A stretch of DNA of 22,058 nt from contig UQFL01000036.1 of assembly GCA_900540305.1 (NCBI GenBank), positions 1 to 22,058 on the forward strand, in the 5' to 3' direction. The stretch's first letter is position 1, and the number at the start of each line of letters is the position of its first letter. The position numbers and the translations under genes are program-made. The notes beneath the pieces were generated by a model. That model worked only from the letters and a program-made list of their open reading frames with translations, had not been told where the DNA came from and ran no database searches. Below are positions 15,107 through 22,011 of this stretch, in pieces. Source of the stretch: an uncultured Oscillospiraceae bacterium. Lineage in GTDB: Bacteria; Bacillota; Clostridia; Oscillospirales; Acutalibacteraceae.

Positions 15107-16954
15107 TTAACCGCGTACTACATCGCTTGCAGGAACAAACGAACCGTCAGCTTCTCCGCCGATTGTAATTGTTACGGTGTCGCCTTTATTAACAAGCAAA
15201 ACATCCATACAATCGCTTACGGAAATATAATAATATGTTCCGTCAACAGCGAGGTAGTAATATGTGTTGCCGTTATTTACAGCAGATTTAATATCAGTTA
15301 CTGTTCCTGTAACTGTATTACCGTCACTCTGTGCGGGCGGAGTCTGTGTATCGGTATCAGCCGTATCGTCTGTTACATCTTCTACAAGATAATCATCGGC
15401 AGTTGTGTCGCTTTCAACCATACCCTTATCTTTAAGCGCCTGGATATAGTTTTCAACTGCGGCATTGAGTGCCTTAGTATCACTCTTCATTGTGTCTACA
15501 AGACCTGTGCCGACAATCGTCTTGTCCTCAAGATTTACAAGCGCATAGCCTTTAACCGTGTTACTGTCTCCGTAAAGGCTCATGAAGTATGTGGGCTTGC
15601 CCTCGATGTTCAAAAGAATCGGGAATGTAGCGTAATACTTATAGTTCTGTACTGCGTCCTCGGCAGACTGCTGTGCGGAATATTCCTGAGCACCGCCGTT
15701 TTGATAATATCTTGTTTCCTTTGTTCTCTGGTTGCAGAGAATAAATCCAAAGTTAGAAGCGTCAGCTTCAGATGAGGTTACGCCTGTGTAAACCCATACA
15801 TCGTCGTCCAATGCGATATAACCGTTACCCTGTGAGGTAAGGTTAACATCGTTCTGGAAAATAATTGAGTTCCAGAAACCGTTTTTGAGTTTTCCGTAAT
15901 AGTTATACTGCTCAAGAAGAAGATTTGCAGAATAAACAACATCTATCCACTCAAGGTCAGCGTCTGTCTTTACGCTTTCAATATCGTGATATGTGCTTTC
16001 ACCTGTAATAGCGTCAGTTATAATAACGCCCTTAACATCAGTACCGCCGAATAAACCGATTGTCTTATCAAGCACGGGAGTAATCCAATAGGGATAGCCG
16101 TCATCTGATATTTCAAAATTCGGAGTATCAATAATCTCTGTGGGATACTGAAATCTGATATGTCTTACAAGCTTTTCATTAAACAACTCTGTGGGGCTGT
16201 ATTTAATGCAAGCACCGAATTCATCAATGCAGTTAACAACAGTAACCTTCTGGGAAACAAGGTCAATAATCATATAAGCGGGAAGACCCTCTTTAGTATT
16301 ATTAAACCATTTAAACACATCGGCATATTCAAGGTATGCAACTCTTACAGGCGTGTTGTTGTAGTTAATCATAGTTGTTGTGTTTGAAACAACATACTGG
16401 CTCTTGTATTCCGAAAGAAGACCAAGCTGCTGGTCAGCAAGAGTAAGTGCTCTTGACTCATCTATTCTCGGAACGGTATCAACGCTTATCTCGTCAAAAT
16501 CTTCAACAAAATCGCCGTCTGAAACGGGCATTAATTCGCTGTATGCGCTTGCACGGAAAAATGTTGTTCCGAAAAGCCAGCCGATAGCCATTACAACAAC
16601 TATAACGCCAACGATTATTGCGGGTATAAGCGATTTTTTCTTAACATATTCTCTGCGTTCTATTTTCTTGTTCGCTTTGCAAATGATTGCAAAGAAAACC
16701 ATAAACAGAGCAATGATAAGAATAAGAAATGTATACATATTTGTATCGTGGATATTAAGCGCAGGAAGCATCATATAATATGCAACCGAGCCTGCCACAA
16801 GTGTAAGAAGCGCCGAAATTAAAAGTTTTAATCCAATTTTCGGCGGTTTTACAATCACATCCACTTCGTCATTTTTAGGCCACTTGAATTTAGCCTTGAA
16901 GTCATTGATAACTTCATCGGCATCATAATCAAAATTGGGCATCTGTTCGCTCAT
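15107..16954 (-). CDS. Membrane protein: three TM helices, large outer domain, C-terminal OB-like domain
   Basis: 615 residues; start at 16954 (MSEQMPNF) has AGGAG 7-8 nt upstream. Layout: an acidic N-terminal tail with FKWPKNDEVDVIVKPPKIG (24-41), TM helices at about 41-63, 73-92 and 107-130 separated by a short Lys/Arg-rich loop (KKIERREYVKKK), then about 400 residues outside the membrane with beta-rich, PepSY-like pieces (LPAYMIIDLVSQKVTVVN; VKGVIITDAITGESTYHDI). A Thr/Asp/Pro-rich linker (about 515-548) leads to a final OB-fold-like domain (TGTVTDIKSAVNNGNTYYYL onwards). I do not recognise a characterised family; the enzyme or binding function is unknown. It has its own promoter and terminator, so it is a single-gene unit. 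Probably a conserved host envelope protein. Confidence 0.85.
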   Translation of the reverse strand: MSEQMPNFDYDADEVINDFKAKFKWPKNDEVDVIVKPPKIGLKLLISALLTLVAGSVAYYMMLPALNIHDTNMYTFLILIIALFMVFFAIICKANKKIERREYVKKKSLIPAIIVGVIVVVMAIGWLFGTTFFRASAYSELMPVSDGDFVEDFDEISVDTVPRIDESRALTLADQQLGLLSEYKSQYVVSNTTTMINYNNTPVRVAYLEYADVFKWFNNTKEGLPAYMIIDLVSQKVTVVNCIDEFGACIKYSPTELFNEKLVRHIRFQYPTEIIDTPNFEISDDGYPYWITPVLDKTIGLFGGTDVKGVIITDAITGESTYHDIESVKTDADLEWIDVVYSANLLLEQYNYYGKLKNGFWNSIIFQNDVNLTSQGNGYIALDDDVWVYTGVTSSEADASNFGFILCNQRTKETRYYQNGGAQEYSAQQSAEDAVQNYKYYATFPILLNIEGKPTYFMSLYGDSNTVKGYALVNLEDKTIVGTGLVDTMKSDTKALNAAVENYIQALKDKGMVESDTTADDYLVEDVTDDTADTDTQTPPAQSDGNTVTGTVTDIKSAVNNGNTYYYLAVDGTYYYISVSDCMDVLLVNKGDTVTITIGGEADGSFVPASDVVRG

Positions 16955-17014
16955 TTTAATTCTCCTGTTCTGAATAATTAGCAAATTTATAACAAATAAA
17001 TTTGCAATGAAATA

Positions 17015-17043
17015 ATGATAACATAAGTAAAAACATTATTCAA
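17015..17043 (-). promoter_or_regulatory. SigA-type promoter for the three-TM protein gene
   Basis: Minus strand: TTGAAT (17038-17043), 17-nt spacer, TATCAT (17015-17020) with an extended TG one base before the -10. The start of transcription would be about 50 nt before the ATG at 16954. It is also located just after the terminator of the upstream lipoprotein gene. Confidence 0.6.
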
Positions 17044-17075
17044 CAGTTAAATATTATCTTTAACTTTAGCTCAAC

Positions 17076-17109
17076 AAAAAAATCAGGACTGCCAAAGCAA
17101 TCCTGATTT
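17076..17109 (-). terminator. Intrinsic terminator of the lipoprotein gene
   Basis: 13-bp stem (17080-17092 with 17097-17109, one G-U wobble in minus-strand RNA) around a CAAA/TTTG loop, followed on the minus strand by a run of T. It lies 39 nt after the stop at 17149. Confidence 0.88.
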
Positions 17110-17148
17110 GATTTTGTAATTATGCTTATTTAATATGTTATTCTAAAA

Positions 17149-18126
17149 TTAAACTCTTGTCATCTGTCTTGCGTCCATAAGATATTCGTCAGAAGCAGGA
17201 TATTTCATATCATAAGAAATCTGAACTGAAGCGCTCTTATCTTTAATAACGCTTACATTAGCATGATTAACTTCAACTGTAACAGCCATATGGTAATCAG
17301 CAGCAGTTATTGTCTTAGAAGCGGTATCAATTGTGATTGTACCTACACCGCCCTGATACTTAACAAGGCAGTTCTCCTCAGTTGTGCCGCTTGCCCATGA
17401 GAGCATAGAAATAGAATCAACTGTTGCGCCGATGTCGCCGAGAACCTCGAAGAATCTACCCTGAGAATCTTCACCACGCATTGACATCTGGCCGGGTTTA
17501 GGCTGAATCTGAATTGTGATTGTTCCGTCGCCGTTATCCTTTACATTGCAAGCCTGGCAATCTTCAGGAGTAAAGTAAGATGTTCTGAAGTCTAAAACGC
17601 CTGCGCTTGTCGGATTTTCGCTTGTGTTATCAAGCTGAGGATCTCTGTTGTTGCACGGAGGAAGACCGTAAACGCTGGGTTTAAACAATCCGTCAACAAT
17701 ACCGGGAACGATGCCGTTGATCATTGAGTTTTCACTGCCCTCGATAAGAACAGATTCAATGTTAAGCTTTTCTTCGCCGAGTAATTTATAGTAGGTTACT
17801 GTATTGCCTTCGCCATCGATGTAATCAGCAGTCTGAGCTTTTGTGTTGTTGTAACATTCAACATAGTAATTAACAACATCTTCTTCGCTTGCGAATTCAA
17901 CACCGCCGTATGTACCAGATGCAAAAGCATCGATTACGGTTTCAGAGCCAGCTTCTGTGCCTTCTTCACCCTCAGTACCGGTCTCTTTATAAGAGCCGTC
18001 CTGAACTTCTTTGATTGCCTGTATTGTTCCGTTTGTTACATAATTGATTTTCTCGCATCCTGCAAGAGCAAGAACAAAAGAAGCAACAAGAACAACACAA
18101 AGAATTGATTTAATTGTTTTCTTCAT
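17149..18126 (-). CDS. Secreted lipoprotein of unknown function
   Basis: 325 residues. The first 24 residues are a lipoprotein signal: positively charged KKTIK, hydrophobic CVVLVASFVLAL, lipobox LAGC with Cys24 the lipidated residue. A low-complexity Gly/Glu/Thr spacer follows (about 47-64, ETGTEGEEGTEAGSET), then a mature domain of about 250 residues. It has EEDVVNYYVECYNNTKAQ (a helix), a KLLGEEKLNIESVLIEG segment, two Cys in DCQACNV, beta strands in DGTITIQIQPKPGQ, and a strand-rich C-terminus. I do not recognise the family. AAAGGGG lies 10 nt before the ATG. It is transcribed alone, between its own promoter and terminator, upstream of the three-TM protein, and may act with it in the envelope; that link is only positional. 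Confidence 0.88.
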   Translation of the reverse strand: MKKTIKSILCVVLVASFVLALAGCEKINYVTNGTIQAIKEVQDGSYKETGTEGEEGTEAGSETVIDAFASGTYGGVEFASEEDVVNYYVECYNNTKAQTADYIDGEGNTVTYYKLLGEEKLNIESVLIEGSENSMINGIVPGIVDGLFKPSVYGLPPCNNRDPQLDNTSENPTSAGVLDFRTSYFTPEDCQACNVKDNGDGTITIQIQPKPGQMSMRGEDSQGRFFEVLGDIGATVDSISMLSWASGTTEENCLVKYQGGVGTITIDTASKTITAADYHMAVTVEVNHANVSVIKDKSASVQISYDMKYPASDEYLMDARQMTRV

Positions 18127-18180
18127 TCCTTTGGTACCCCTTTCAGTACGAACTAAGCATAATCAAATTGCTACTATTTA

Positions 18181-18209
18181 AATTTATTATAAAATTCACA
18201 AAAAGTCAA
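18181..18209 (-). promoter_or_regulatory. Candidate promoter of the lipoprotein gene
   Basis: Minus strand: TTGACT (18204-18209), 17-nt spacer, TAAATT (18181-18186), about 55 nt before the ATG at 18126. The -35 is strong and the -10 is 4 of 6. A better-looking TATAAT is only 12 nt from the -35, so the exact -10 is uncertain. Confidence 0.4.
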
Positions 18210-18274
18210 TAGAAAAATTACATAATTGAAACAATTTCTTATTCAACAGCGTAAATTTGTTTAAAAATATTTTA

Positions 18275-18303
18275 TTGTTATTTTGAATGATGTGTGCTAT
18301 ACT
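18275..18303 (+). promoter_or_regulatory. SigA-type promoter of the zinc-ribbon gene
   Basis: TTGTTA (18275-18280), 17-nt spacer, TATACT (18298-18303), with an extended TG one base before the -10. It lies about 42 nt before the ATG at 18346 and diverges from the lipoprotein promoter. Confidence 0.65.
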
Positions 18304-18345
18304 TGCAATATAATATGTATAACAACTGTATGTGAGGTAAAATAT

Positions 18346-19032
18346 ATGAGATGTAAAAACTGCGGTTTTGATAATCAGGAAGGCAGATACATCTGCGAAA
18401 ACTGCGGCTCTCCTCTTTTTGATGACAATAACGAAATCATCCCTGAAGAGGATAATGCTCAGGAAATTATTGAAGCACCCGTTCAAAACAATAATGACGC
18501 TGATGACGATGACAAAACTAAAGACAAAAGAAATATAATCATTATAATAGTTTTGGCAGTGATTCTCGTTGCAATGATTGTCGGCATCATTGTTTCTGCA
18601 GTAACTAATAAAGATGAGGAAACCTCATCCTCAGATCCGTCCGTGTCAGTAACGGAAGAGCTCACAGAGGATGAATCTACAAAGCGAACAACAACTGAAA
18701 AGAAAACAACAGAAACTACTACTGAGGCTACAACAGAGGCAACAACCGCTCCCCCCACAACTGTTGCAACTACTCAGAAGAAATACGATGTAACTGTTGA
18801 TATTGACGGCAGCGGAAAAGTTACAGGCGACGGTACTTTCACAGATGGCTCAAGAACAACACTTGTAGCCACTCCCGATGAGGGATATGAATTCATAGGC
18901 TGGTATGACAATAAAACAAAAGAACTCAAAGCCTCAAACTCAAAATACACCGTAACCGTAAACAGCGATATTTCTCTTACTGCAAGATTTGCAAAAACAC
19001 CTGAGGAGAGTACATCAAATGTCGAAGGGTGA
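18346..19032 (+). CDS. Zinc-ribbon / single-TM / InlB-repeat surface protein
   Basis: 228 residues; the ATG at 18346 has GAGGT 7 nt upstream and begins exactly at the zinc ribbon. An in-frame ATG 63 nt earlier overlaps the promoter and is rejected. Domains: zinc ribbon with C3, C6, C17, C20 (CKNCG, CENCG); an acidic stretch (26-58); one TM helix (63-87); a Thr/Glu-rich linker (about 100-144, many TTE/TTA repeats); and a C-terminal InlB-B/Flg_new-type repeat (147-216) with ATPDEGYEFIGWYDN and ITLTARF-like end (ISLTARF). The topology is probably Zn ribbon inside, repeat domain outside. Such ribbon-TM-sensor/adhesion proteins are common in gut Clostridia; the ligand is unknown. The next gene overlaps its last 14 nt. 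Confidence 0.88.
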   Translation: MRCKNCGFDNQEGRYICENCGSPLFDDNNEIIPEEDNAQEIIEAPVQNNNDADDDDKTKDKRNIIIIIVLAVILVAMIVGIIVSAVTNKDEETSSSDPSVSVTEELTEDESTKRTTTEKKTTETTTEATTEATTAPPTTVATTQKKYDVTVDIDGSGKVTGDGTFTDGSRTTLVATPDEGYEFIGWYDNKTKELKASNSKYTVTVNSDISLTARFAKTPEESTSNVEG

Positions 19033-19459
19033 GCAAGCAAAACAGCTTTTCATGTCAGGTCTCAACTGCTCGCAATCCGTTGCAATCGCGTTTTGCGATG
19101 AAATGAATATGGACAGCGAAACTGTCAAGAAACTCGTAATCGGCTTTGGCGGCGGAATGGGCAGACTTCGTGAGGTTTGCGGAGCAGTCAGCGGTATGGT
19201 TTTCGTTTTGTCTGCGCTTTACGGTGATAAAGGCAGAACGGAAGTTTATTCAATGGTGCAAACGGTGGCTAAAGAATACGAAAAGGCAAACGGCTCAATA
19301 GTATGCCGTGAGCTTCTCGGTATGGCGCCAAAGCAAATCGACTCTCCTGTACCCGAAGAGAGAACAAAGGAATATTACAAAAAACGCCCCTGCGCAGAAC
19401 TTTGCAGGATTGCGGCAGATATACTTGAAAACTTCATAAATACCTATAATAACGGCTGA
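19019..19459 (+). CDS. C_GCAxxG_C_C family redox protein
   Basis: 146 residues. Start at 19019, with GAGGAG 10 nt upstream, overlapping the zinc-ribbon gene by 14 nt in another frame. It shows the family arrangement: SGLNCSQSVAIAF (C17), GFGGGMGRLREVCGAVSG (43-59, the CGAxxG motif at C54), C96 in VCREL and C125/C129 in RPCAELC near the end. C26 is an additional Cys. The family name (putative redox-active protein, C_GCAxxG_C_C) reflects these conserved Cys and Gly residues, which may bind a metal cluster or undergo disulfide exchange; the substrate is not known. Co-expressed with the zinc-ribbon protein by overlap. Confidence 0.9.
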   Translation: MSKGEQAKQLFMSGLNCSQSVAIAFCDEMNMDSETVKKLVIGFGGGMGRLREVCGAVSGMVFVLSALYGDKGRTEVYSMVQTVAKEYEKANGSIVCRELLGMAPKQIDSPVPEERTKEYYKKRPCAELCRIAADILENFINTYNNG

Positions 19460-19482
19460 TTTGACTAATAATAAAAAAACTA

Positions 19483-19511
19483 TTGCATTTTTGAAAATAA
19501 TGTGTTATATT
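19483..19511 (+). promoter_or_regulatory. Promoter of tRNA-Arg
   Basis: TTGCAT (19483-19488), 17-nt spacer, TATATT (19506-19511) with an extended TG before the -10. It lies 40 nt upstream of the tRNA. Confidence 0.65.
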
Positions 19512-19551
19512 ATTTGAGCATTAATTATGCAGATACACCTTTTATAGGTAT

Positions 19552-19628
19552 GCGCCGGTAGCTCAGCTGGATAGAGTGTTTGGCTACGAACCAGAAGGTC
19601 GGGGGTTCGAATCCCTTCCGGCGTACCA
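19552..19628 (+). tRNA. tRNA-Arg (anticodon ACG)
   Basis: 77 nt including an encoded CCA. Acceptor GCGCCGG pairs with CCGGCGT (one G-T pair at the end). The D-arm has TAGCTCAGCTGGATAGA, the anticodon stem-loop TTTGGCTACGAACCAGA carries ACG, which reads CGN Arg codons after A-to-I editing. The T-arm has GGGGGTTCGAATCCC. Its own promoter and terminator flank it. Its 3' end is a plausible attachment site for the integrase element that starts downstream. Confidence 0.95.
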
Positions 19629-19632
19629 AAAA

Positions 19633-19669
19633 CCTCAGGTAACTCATGTTGCCTGAGGCTTTTATTTTT
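19633..19669 (+). terminator. Intrinsic terminator of tRNA-Arg
   Basis: Stem CCTCAGGTAA / TTGCCTGAGG (one G-T pair) around a 6-nt loop, followed by CTTTTATTTTT, beginning 5 nt after the tRNA CCA end. Confidence 0.85.
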
Positions 19670-19829
19670 GGTATTTTCTCACTAATAATTACTCATAAAC
19701 CGAGTAGTCATATGTGACATTACATATAAAATAGGTATAAGTATATATTTTCACTTGCTAACATTTACAATTATAAAACCTATCAAAGACGCCTATTTGA
19801 CTCCCACTGACATAAATTGAAAAGAATTC
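19670..19829. other. AT-rich intergenic stretch, candidate attachment/arm-site region
   Basis: Noncoding sequence between the tRNA terminator and the integrase. It contains related short sites: AAATAGG at 19729-19735 and its reverse complement CCTATTT at 19792-19798, plus ACCTAT at 19778-19783. Repeated short sites next to a tyrosine integrase gene can be arm-type binding sites, but these are too short to prove it. No duplicate of the tRNA 3' end was found in the window. Confidence 0.3.
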
Positions 19830-19862
19830 GGCTCAAGGATTTTTGTTCCTTGAGCCTTTTTT
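19830..19862 (+). terminator. Plus-strand intrinsic terminator at the integrase 3' end
   Basis: Perfect 10-bp stem GGCTCAAGGA / TCCTTGAGCC with a 7-nt loop, then TTTTTT on the plus strand, ending 1 nt before the integrase stop codon (19864). On the minus strand no clear T-run follows at once, so it mainly blocks plus-strand transcription from the tRNA side into the integrase gene. Confidence 0.75.
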
Positions 19863-19863
19863 G

Positions 19864-21066
19864 TTATGCTGAGAAATGTATGAACTTATTTTTTCTTTCG
19901 TTTTCTGATTCAGTTATCAGATTACCCATTGCATCTGCAACCGTTTGCTGCATATTGTTTGTCACATGCATATATGTGTTCATAGTAAACCCTGCATCTG
20001 TATGTCCGAGCATATGAGATATCGTCTTGATATCCATTCCTTGTTCTAATGATAGCGTTGCAAAGCTGTGTCTCAAATCGTGAAAGCGTATTTGTGGTAC
20101 TCCTGCTCGTTTTTGCATTCTGTGTAGTTTTCTTGTAACCGATGCCGGATCACGAAGTCCGCCTGTTATTGGTGATGGGAATATTAATTTATTATCAAGC
20201 CTTTGCCTGCTTCTTAGCAATATCAGTTGATTAAAACATTCATCGCATAACGCAATCGTTCGTATGGACGAGGCAGTTTTCGGTGTTGTTACCTTTAGTT
20301 CACTGCCTATCCTTTGCACCTGCTTGTTGACTGATATTGTTTTGTTTTTCATATCAAGGTCATCCCAAGTCAGTGCAAGTATTTCGCCAAGCCGCAAGCC
20401 TGTTGTAATCTCAAGAATATAGAATTCATAACATCCTGAGTCCTTTGTTTCCTGAAGAAATCTGCCAAGCTCGTTTGCTTTCAGCGTTTGCATTTCCTTT
20501 GGTGCGTCTTTAGGCAACTGTACCTTTTTACAAGGATTACTGTCTATCAATCCCTCGTCCTCTGCTTTTTGCAGGCAGGTTTGCAAGGCTATTTTGATAT
20601 CCTTTACTGTCTTTGCAGATAAGCCTTTCCCTTTCTTTTTAACATTTCTTATTCTCCCATTGGTATACATTTTCATTAGAAATTGCTGACAGGCTACTGT
20701 TGATATATCCTTGATTTTCATACCGCCAAGATTAGGTAGTATATATCTGTCAAAATAGTTTTGATAACTGTTTCTTGTGTATTCTTTTACACTCACTGCG
20801 CAAAATGATTCAAACCAAATTTTTGACCACTCTTCAAGTGTAGGCTCGGGGTTTGTAAGAAAATCACATCTTTCAATTATCCTTTGCCGCTTGTTGTTCT
20901 CGGCTATCGCCTTTTCAAGCTTTTCCTTGCACTCGGCTTTCGTTTTTGCAAGAACATTTTTTCTTACTCTCTTGCCGTTAACTATCTCACCTGTATAATA
21001 GCGACCTTCCCACCTACCATCCTTGCGTTTGGTTATTGTTCCTTCGCCGTTATTTCGTTTTGCCAT
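19864..21066 (-). CDS. Tyrosine recombinase/integrase of a mobile element
   Basis: 400 residues, the usual length for phage/ICE-type integrases. N-terminal arm-binding domain (GEGTITKRKDGRWEGRYYTG, 7-26), SAM-like core-binding domain (about 75-180), catalytic domain with R225 (TTGLRLGE), K263 (TTPKTASS), H329-x2-R332 (HDLRHSF), H355 (MLGHT) and the nucleophile Y365 (NTYMHV). All catalytic residues are present, so it is probably active. AAAGGAGGT lies 7-8 nt before the ATG. It integrates and excises the element together with the excisionase-like protein upstream. It lies 235 nt from tRNA-Arg and points toward it, which suggests tRNA-proximal integration. Confidence 0.94.
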   Translation of the reverse strand: MAKRNNGEGTITKRKDGRWEGRYYTGEIVNGKRVRKNVLAKTKAECKEKLEKAIAENNKRQRIIERCDFLTNPEPTLEEWSKIWFESFCAVSVKEYTRNSYQNYFDRYILPNLGGMKIKDISTVACQQFLMKMYTNGRIRNVKKKGKGLSAKTVKDIKIALQTCLQKAEDEGLIDSNPCKKVQLPKDAPKEMQTLKANELGRFLQETKDSGCYEFYILEITTGLRLGEILALTWDDLDMKNKTISVNKQVQRIGSELKVTTPKTASSIRTIALCDECFNQLILLRSRQRLDNKLIFPSPITGGLRDPASVTRKLHRMQKRAGVPQIRFHDLRHSFATLSLEQGMDIKTISHMLGHTDAGFTMNTYMHVTNNMQQTVADAMGNLITESENERKNKFIHFSA

Positions 21067-21130
21067 TGCAACCTCCTTTCTGCCTGTGGCAACACAACAT
21101 TACCACAAGCGTTTTTCAATATCCAGATAA

Positions 21131-21328
21131 TTATTCTCTTTTTGAATTTGTTTCAATCCAACTTCTCAGTTGCTCTTTTGGAACAGACTTTCTTCTGCCC
21201 ATTACAACAACAGGAAAGCTGTTGTCATTTCTAATAAGTTTGTATAGACTGACTGCAGATATTCCTAGTACCTCTGCTGCTTCGGGAACTGAAAGCATTA
21301 CAGGCATTTCATCAAAATCTTTATACAT
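21131..21328 (-). CDS. Excisionase-like HTH protein
   Basis: 65 residues from the ATG at 21328, with AAAGGAG 5 nt upstream; an in-frame TTG five codons earlier overlaps that ribosome site. It contains a MerR-like winged-helix core: LSVPEAAEVLGISAVSLYKLI (16-36 approx), then VMGRRKSVPKEQLRSWI, as in the HTH_17/excisionase family. These bind att sites and direct the integrase to excision. It is 64 nt upstream of the integrase on the same strand, the standard xis-int order. Alternative: a small transcription regulator of the element. Confidence 0.82.
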   Translation of the reverse strand: MYKDFDEMPVMLSVPEAAEVLGISAVSLYKLIRNDNSFPVVVMGRRKSVPKEQLRSWIETNSKRE

Positions 21329-21343
21329 ATTGTCTCCTTTCAA

Positions 21344-21374
21344 CCTGCCGATTTGTGTCGGCAGGTATTTTTTT
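21344..21374 (+). terminator. Hairpin with T-tract on the plus strand, before the xis-like gene
   Basis: 8-bp stem CCTGCCGA / TCGGCAGG, 6-nt loop, then TATTTTTTT on the plus strand. In minus-strand mRNA the same stem lies just 5' of the xis-like ribosome site and after the preceding stop, so it may protect or regulate that start rather than terminate. No plus-strand gene is seen here. Confidence 0.55.
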
Positions 21375-21532
21375 TACATACTCATCGTGTAATCGTTGTC
21401 ATCATATTCCTCATAACCTGAAGTTTTTTGACCTCTTGCAAGGCGCTTGTTGATTCCTTTTTTAGATAACTTGAATCTTTTTCTCCTGTATCTTCTGTTG
21501 CTTGTATTCAGAAGGTCTGCGAAATTACCCAT
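21374..21532 (-). CDS. Small basic/acidic protein of the mobile element, unknown
   Basis: 52 residues, ATG at 21532 with GGAG 10 nt upstream, overlapping the end of the upstream coiled-coil gene by 25 nt in another frame. It has a very basic N-terminal two-thirds (NRRYRRKRFKLSKKGINKRL) and an acidic end (EEYDDNDYTMSM). The same frame stays open upstream to 22030, but that part overlaps the coiled-coil gene and looks like a shadow. No family recognised. Small basic proteins near integrase genes may bind DNA; that is inference. Confidence 0.45.
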   Translation of the reverse strand: MGNFADLLNTSNRRYRRKRFKLSKKGINKRLARGQKTSGYEEYDDNDYTMSM

Positions 21533-22011
21533 AAAACGAATGCTCCAAGGGATAAGAGCTGCATTGCTGTCAGAATCCAACTGCCTATCCTTTGCCTCAG
21601 AAACATATCTTTCATATATTTCTTTTCCAGAGAAAGACTGTTCGAAAAATCGTCGCTCATTCTCCCAGCCTGTGAGGAGATCTCTTTCATCGTATTCCGA
21701 GTTTGATCTTTCACTATTTCCATCTGGCTTGTCACTTCCGTATTGAAACTCTCCGCTGTTTGTTCCAACTCCTGTATGTAAGACTGAAGTTCCGTTGCCT
21801 GATCTTCCATAATCTCTGCCATCTGTTTTGTTGTAATCATCGTTTGCAGCATGTCCTGTTGCTGTTCCATTATTGATATTTGATGTGCCAGCAGACTGAT
21901 AAGACTTTCCCAGTTTTCTTCTGTTATTACTGCGCAGGTCTGAGGTGTCTGTGCCTGTCTCATCATGTCCTTCATGTCTTCGAAGGAATTCTTTCCGTTT
22001 TGTGAATTCAT
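21508..22011 (-). CDS. Coiled-coil protein with C-terminal TM helix, mobile-element cargo or mobilisation
   Basis: 167 residues. The ATG at 22011 has AAAGGAG with 9 nt spacing; the nearby ATG in the other frame at 22018 is only 2 nt from that site. Residues about 30-140 are helical and coiled-coil-like (Gln/Glu/Met-rich, LISLLAHQISIMEQQQDMLQ; YIQELEQTAESFNTE), and residues about 143-165 form one TM helix (WILTAMQLLSLGAFVLWVI) at the very end, so it is a tail-anchored protein with a cytoplasmic coiled coil. The layout resembles MobB/mobilisation or conjugation accessory proteins, but no family is recognised. Upstream genes are lost past the contig end. Confidence 0.75.
   Translation of the reverse strand: MNSQNGKNSFEDMKDMMRQAQTPQTCAVITEENWESLISLLAHQISIMEQQQDMLQTMITTKQMAEIMEDQATELQSYIQELEQTAESFNTEVTSQMEIVKDQTRNTMKEISSQAGRMSDDFSNSLSLEKKYMKDMFLRQRIGSWILTAMQLLSLGAFVLWVISQTF

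Noticed and set aside
15059..15775. 238-codon plus-strand frame over the three-TM protein gene
   Set aside because: It is antisense to a well-supported gene with its own promoter and terminator, is Cys/Ile-rich and has no ribosome site.
18483..18758. Ser/Val-rich minus-strand frame
   Set aside because: It is the antisense of the Thr-rich linker and TM of the zinc-ribbon gene, with no ribosome site or family features.
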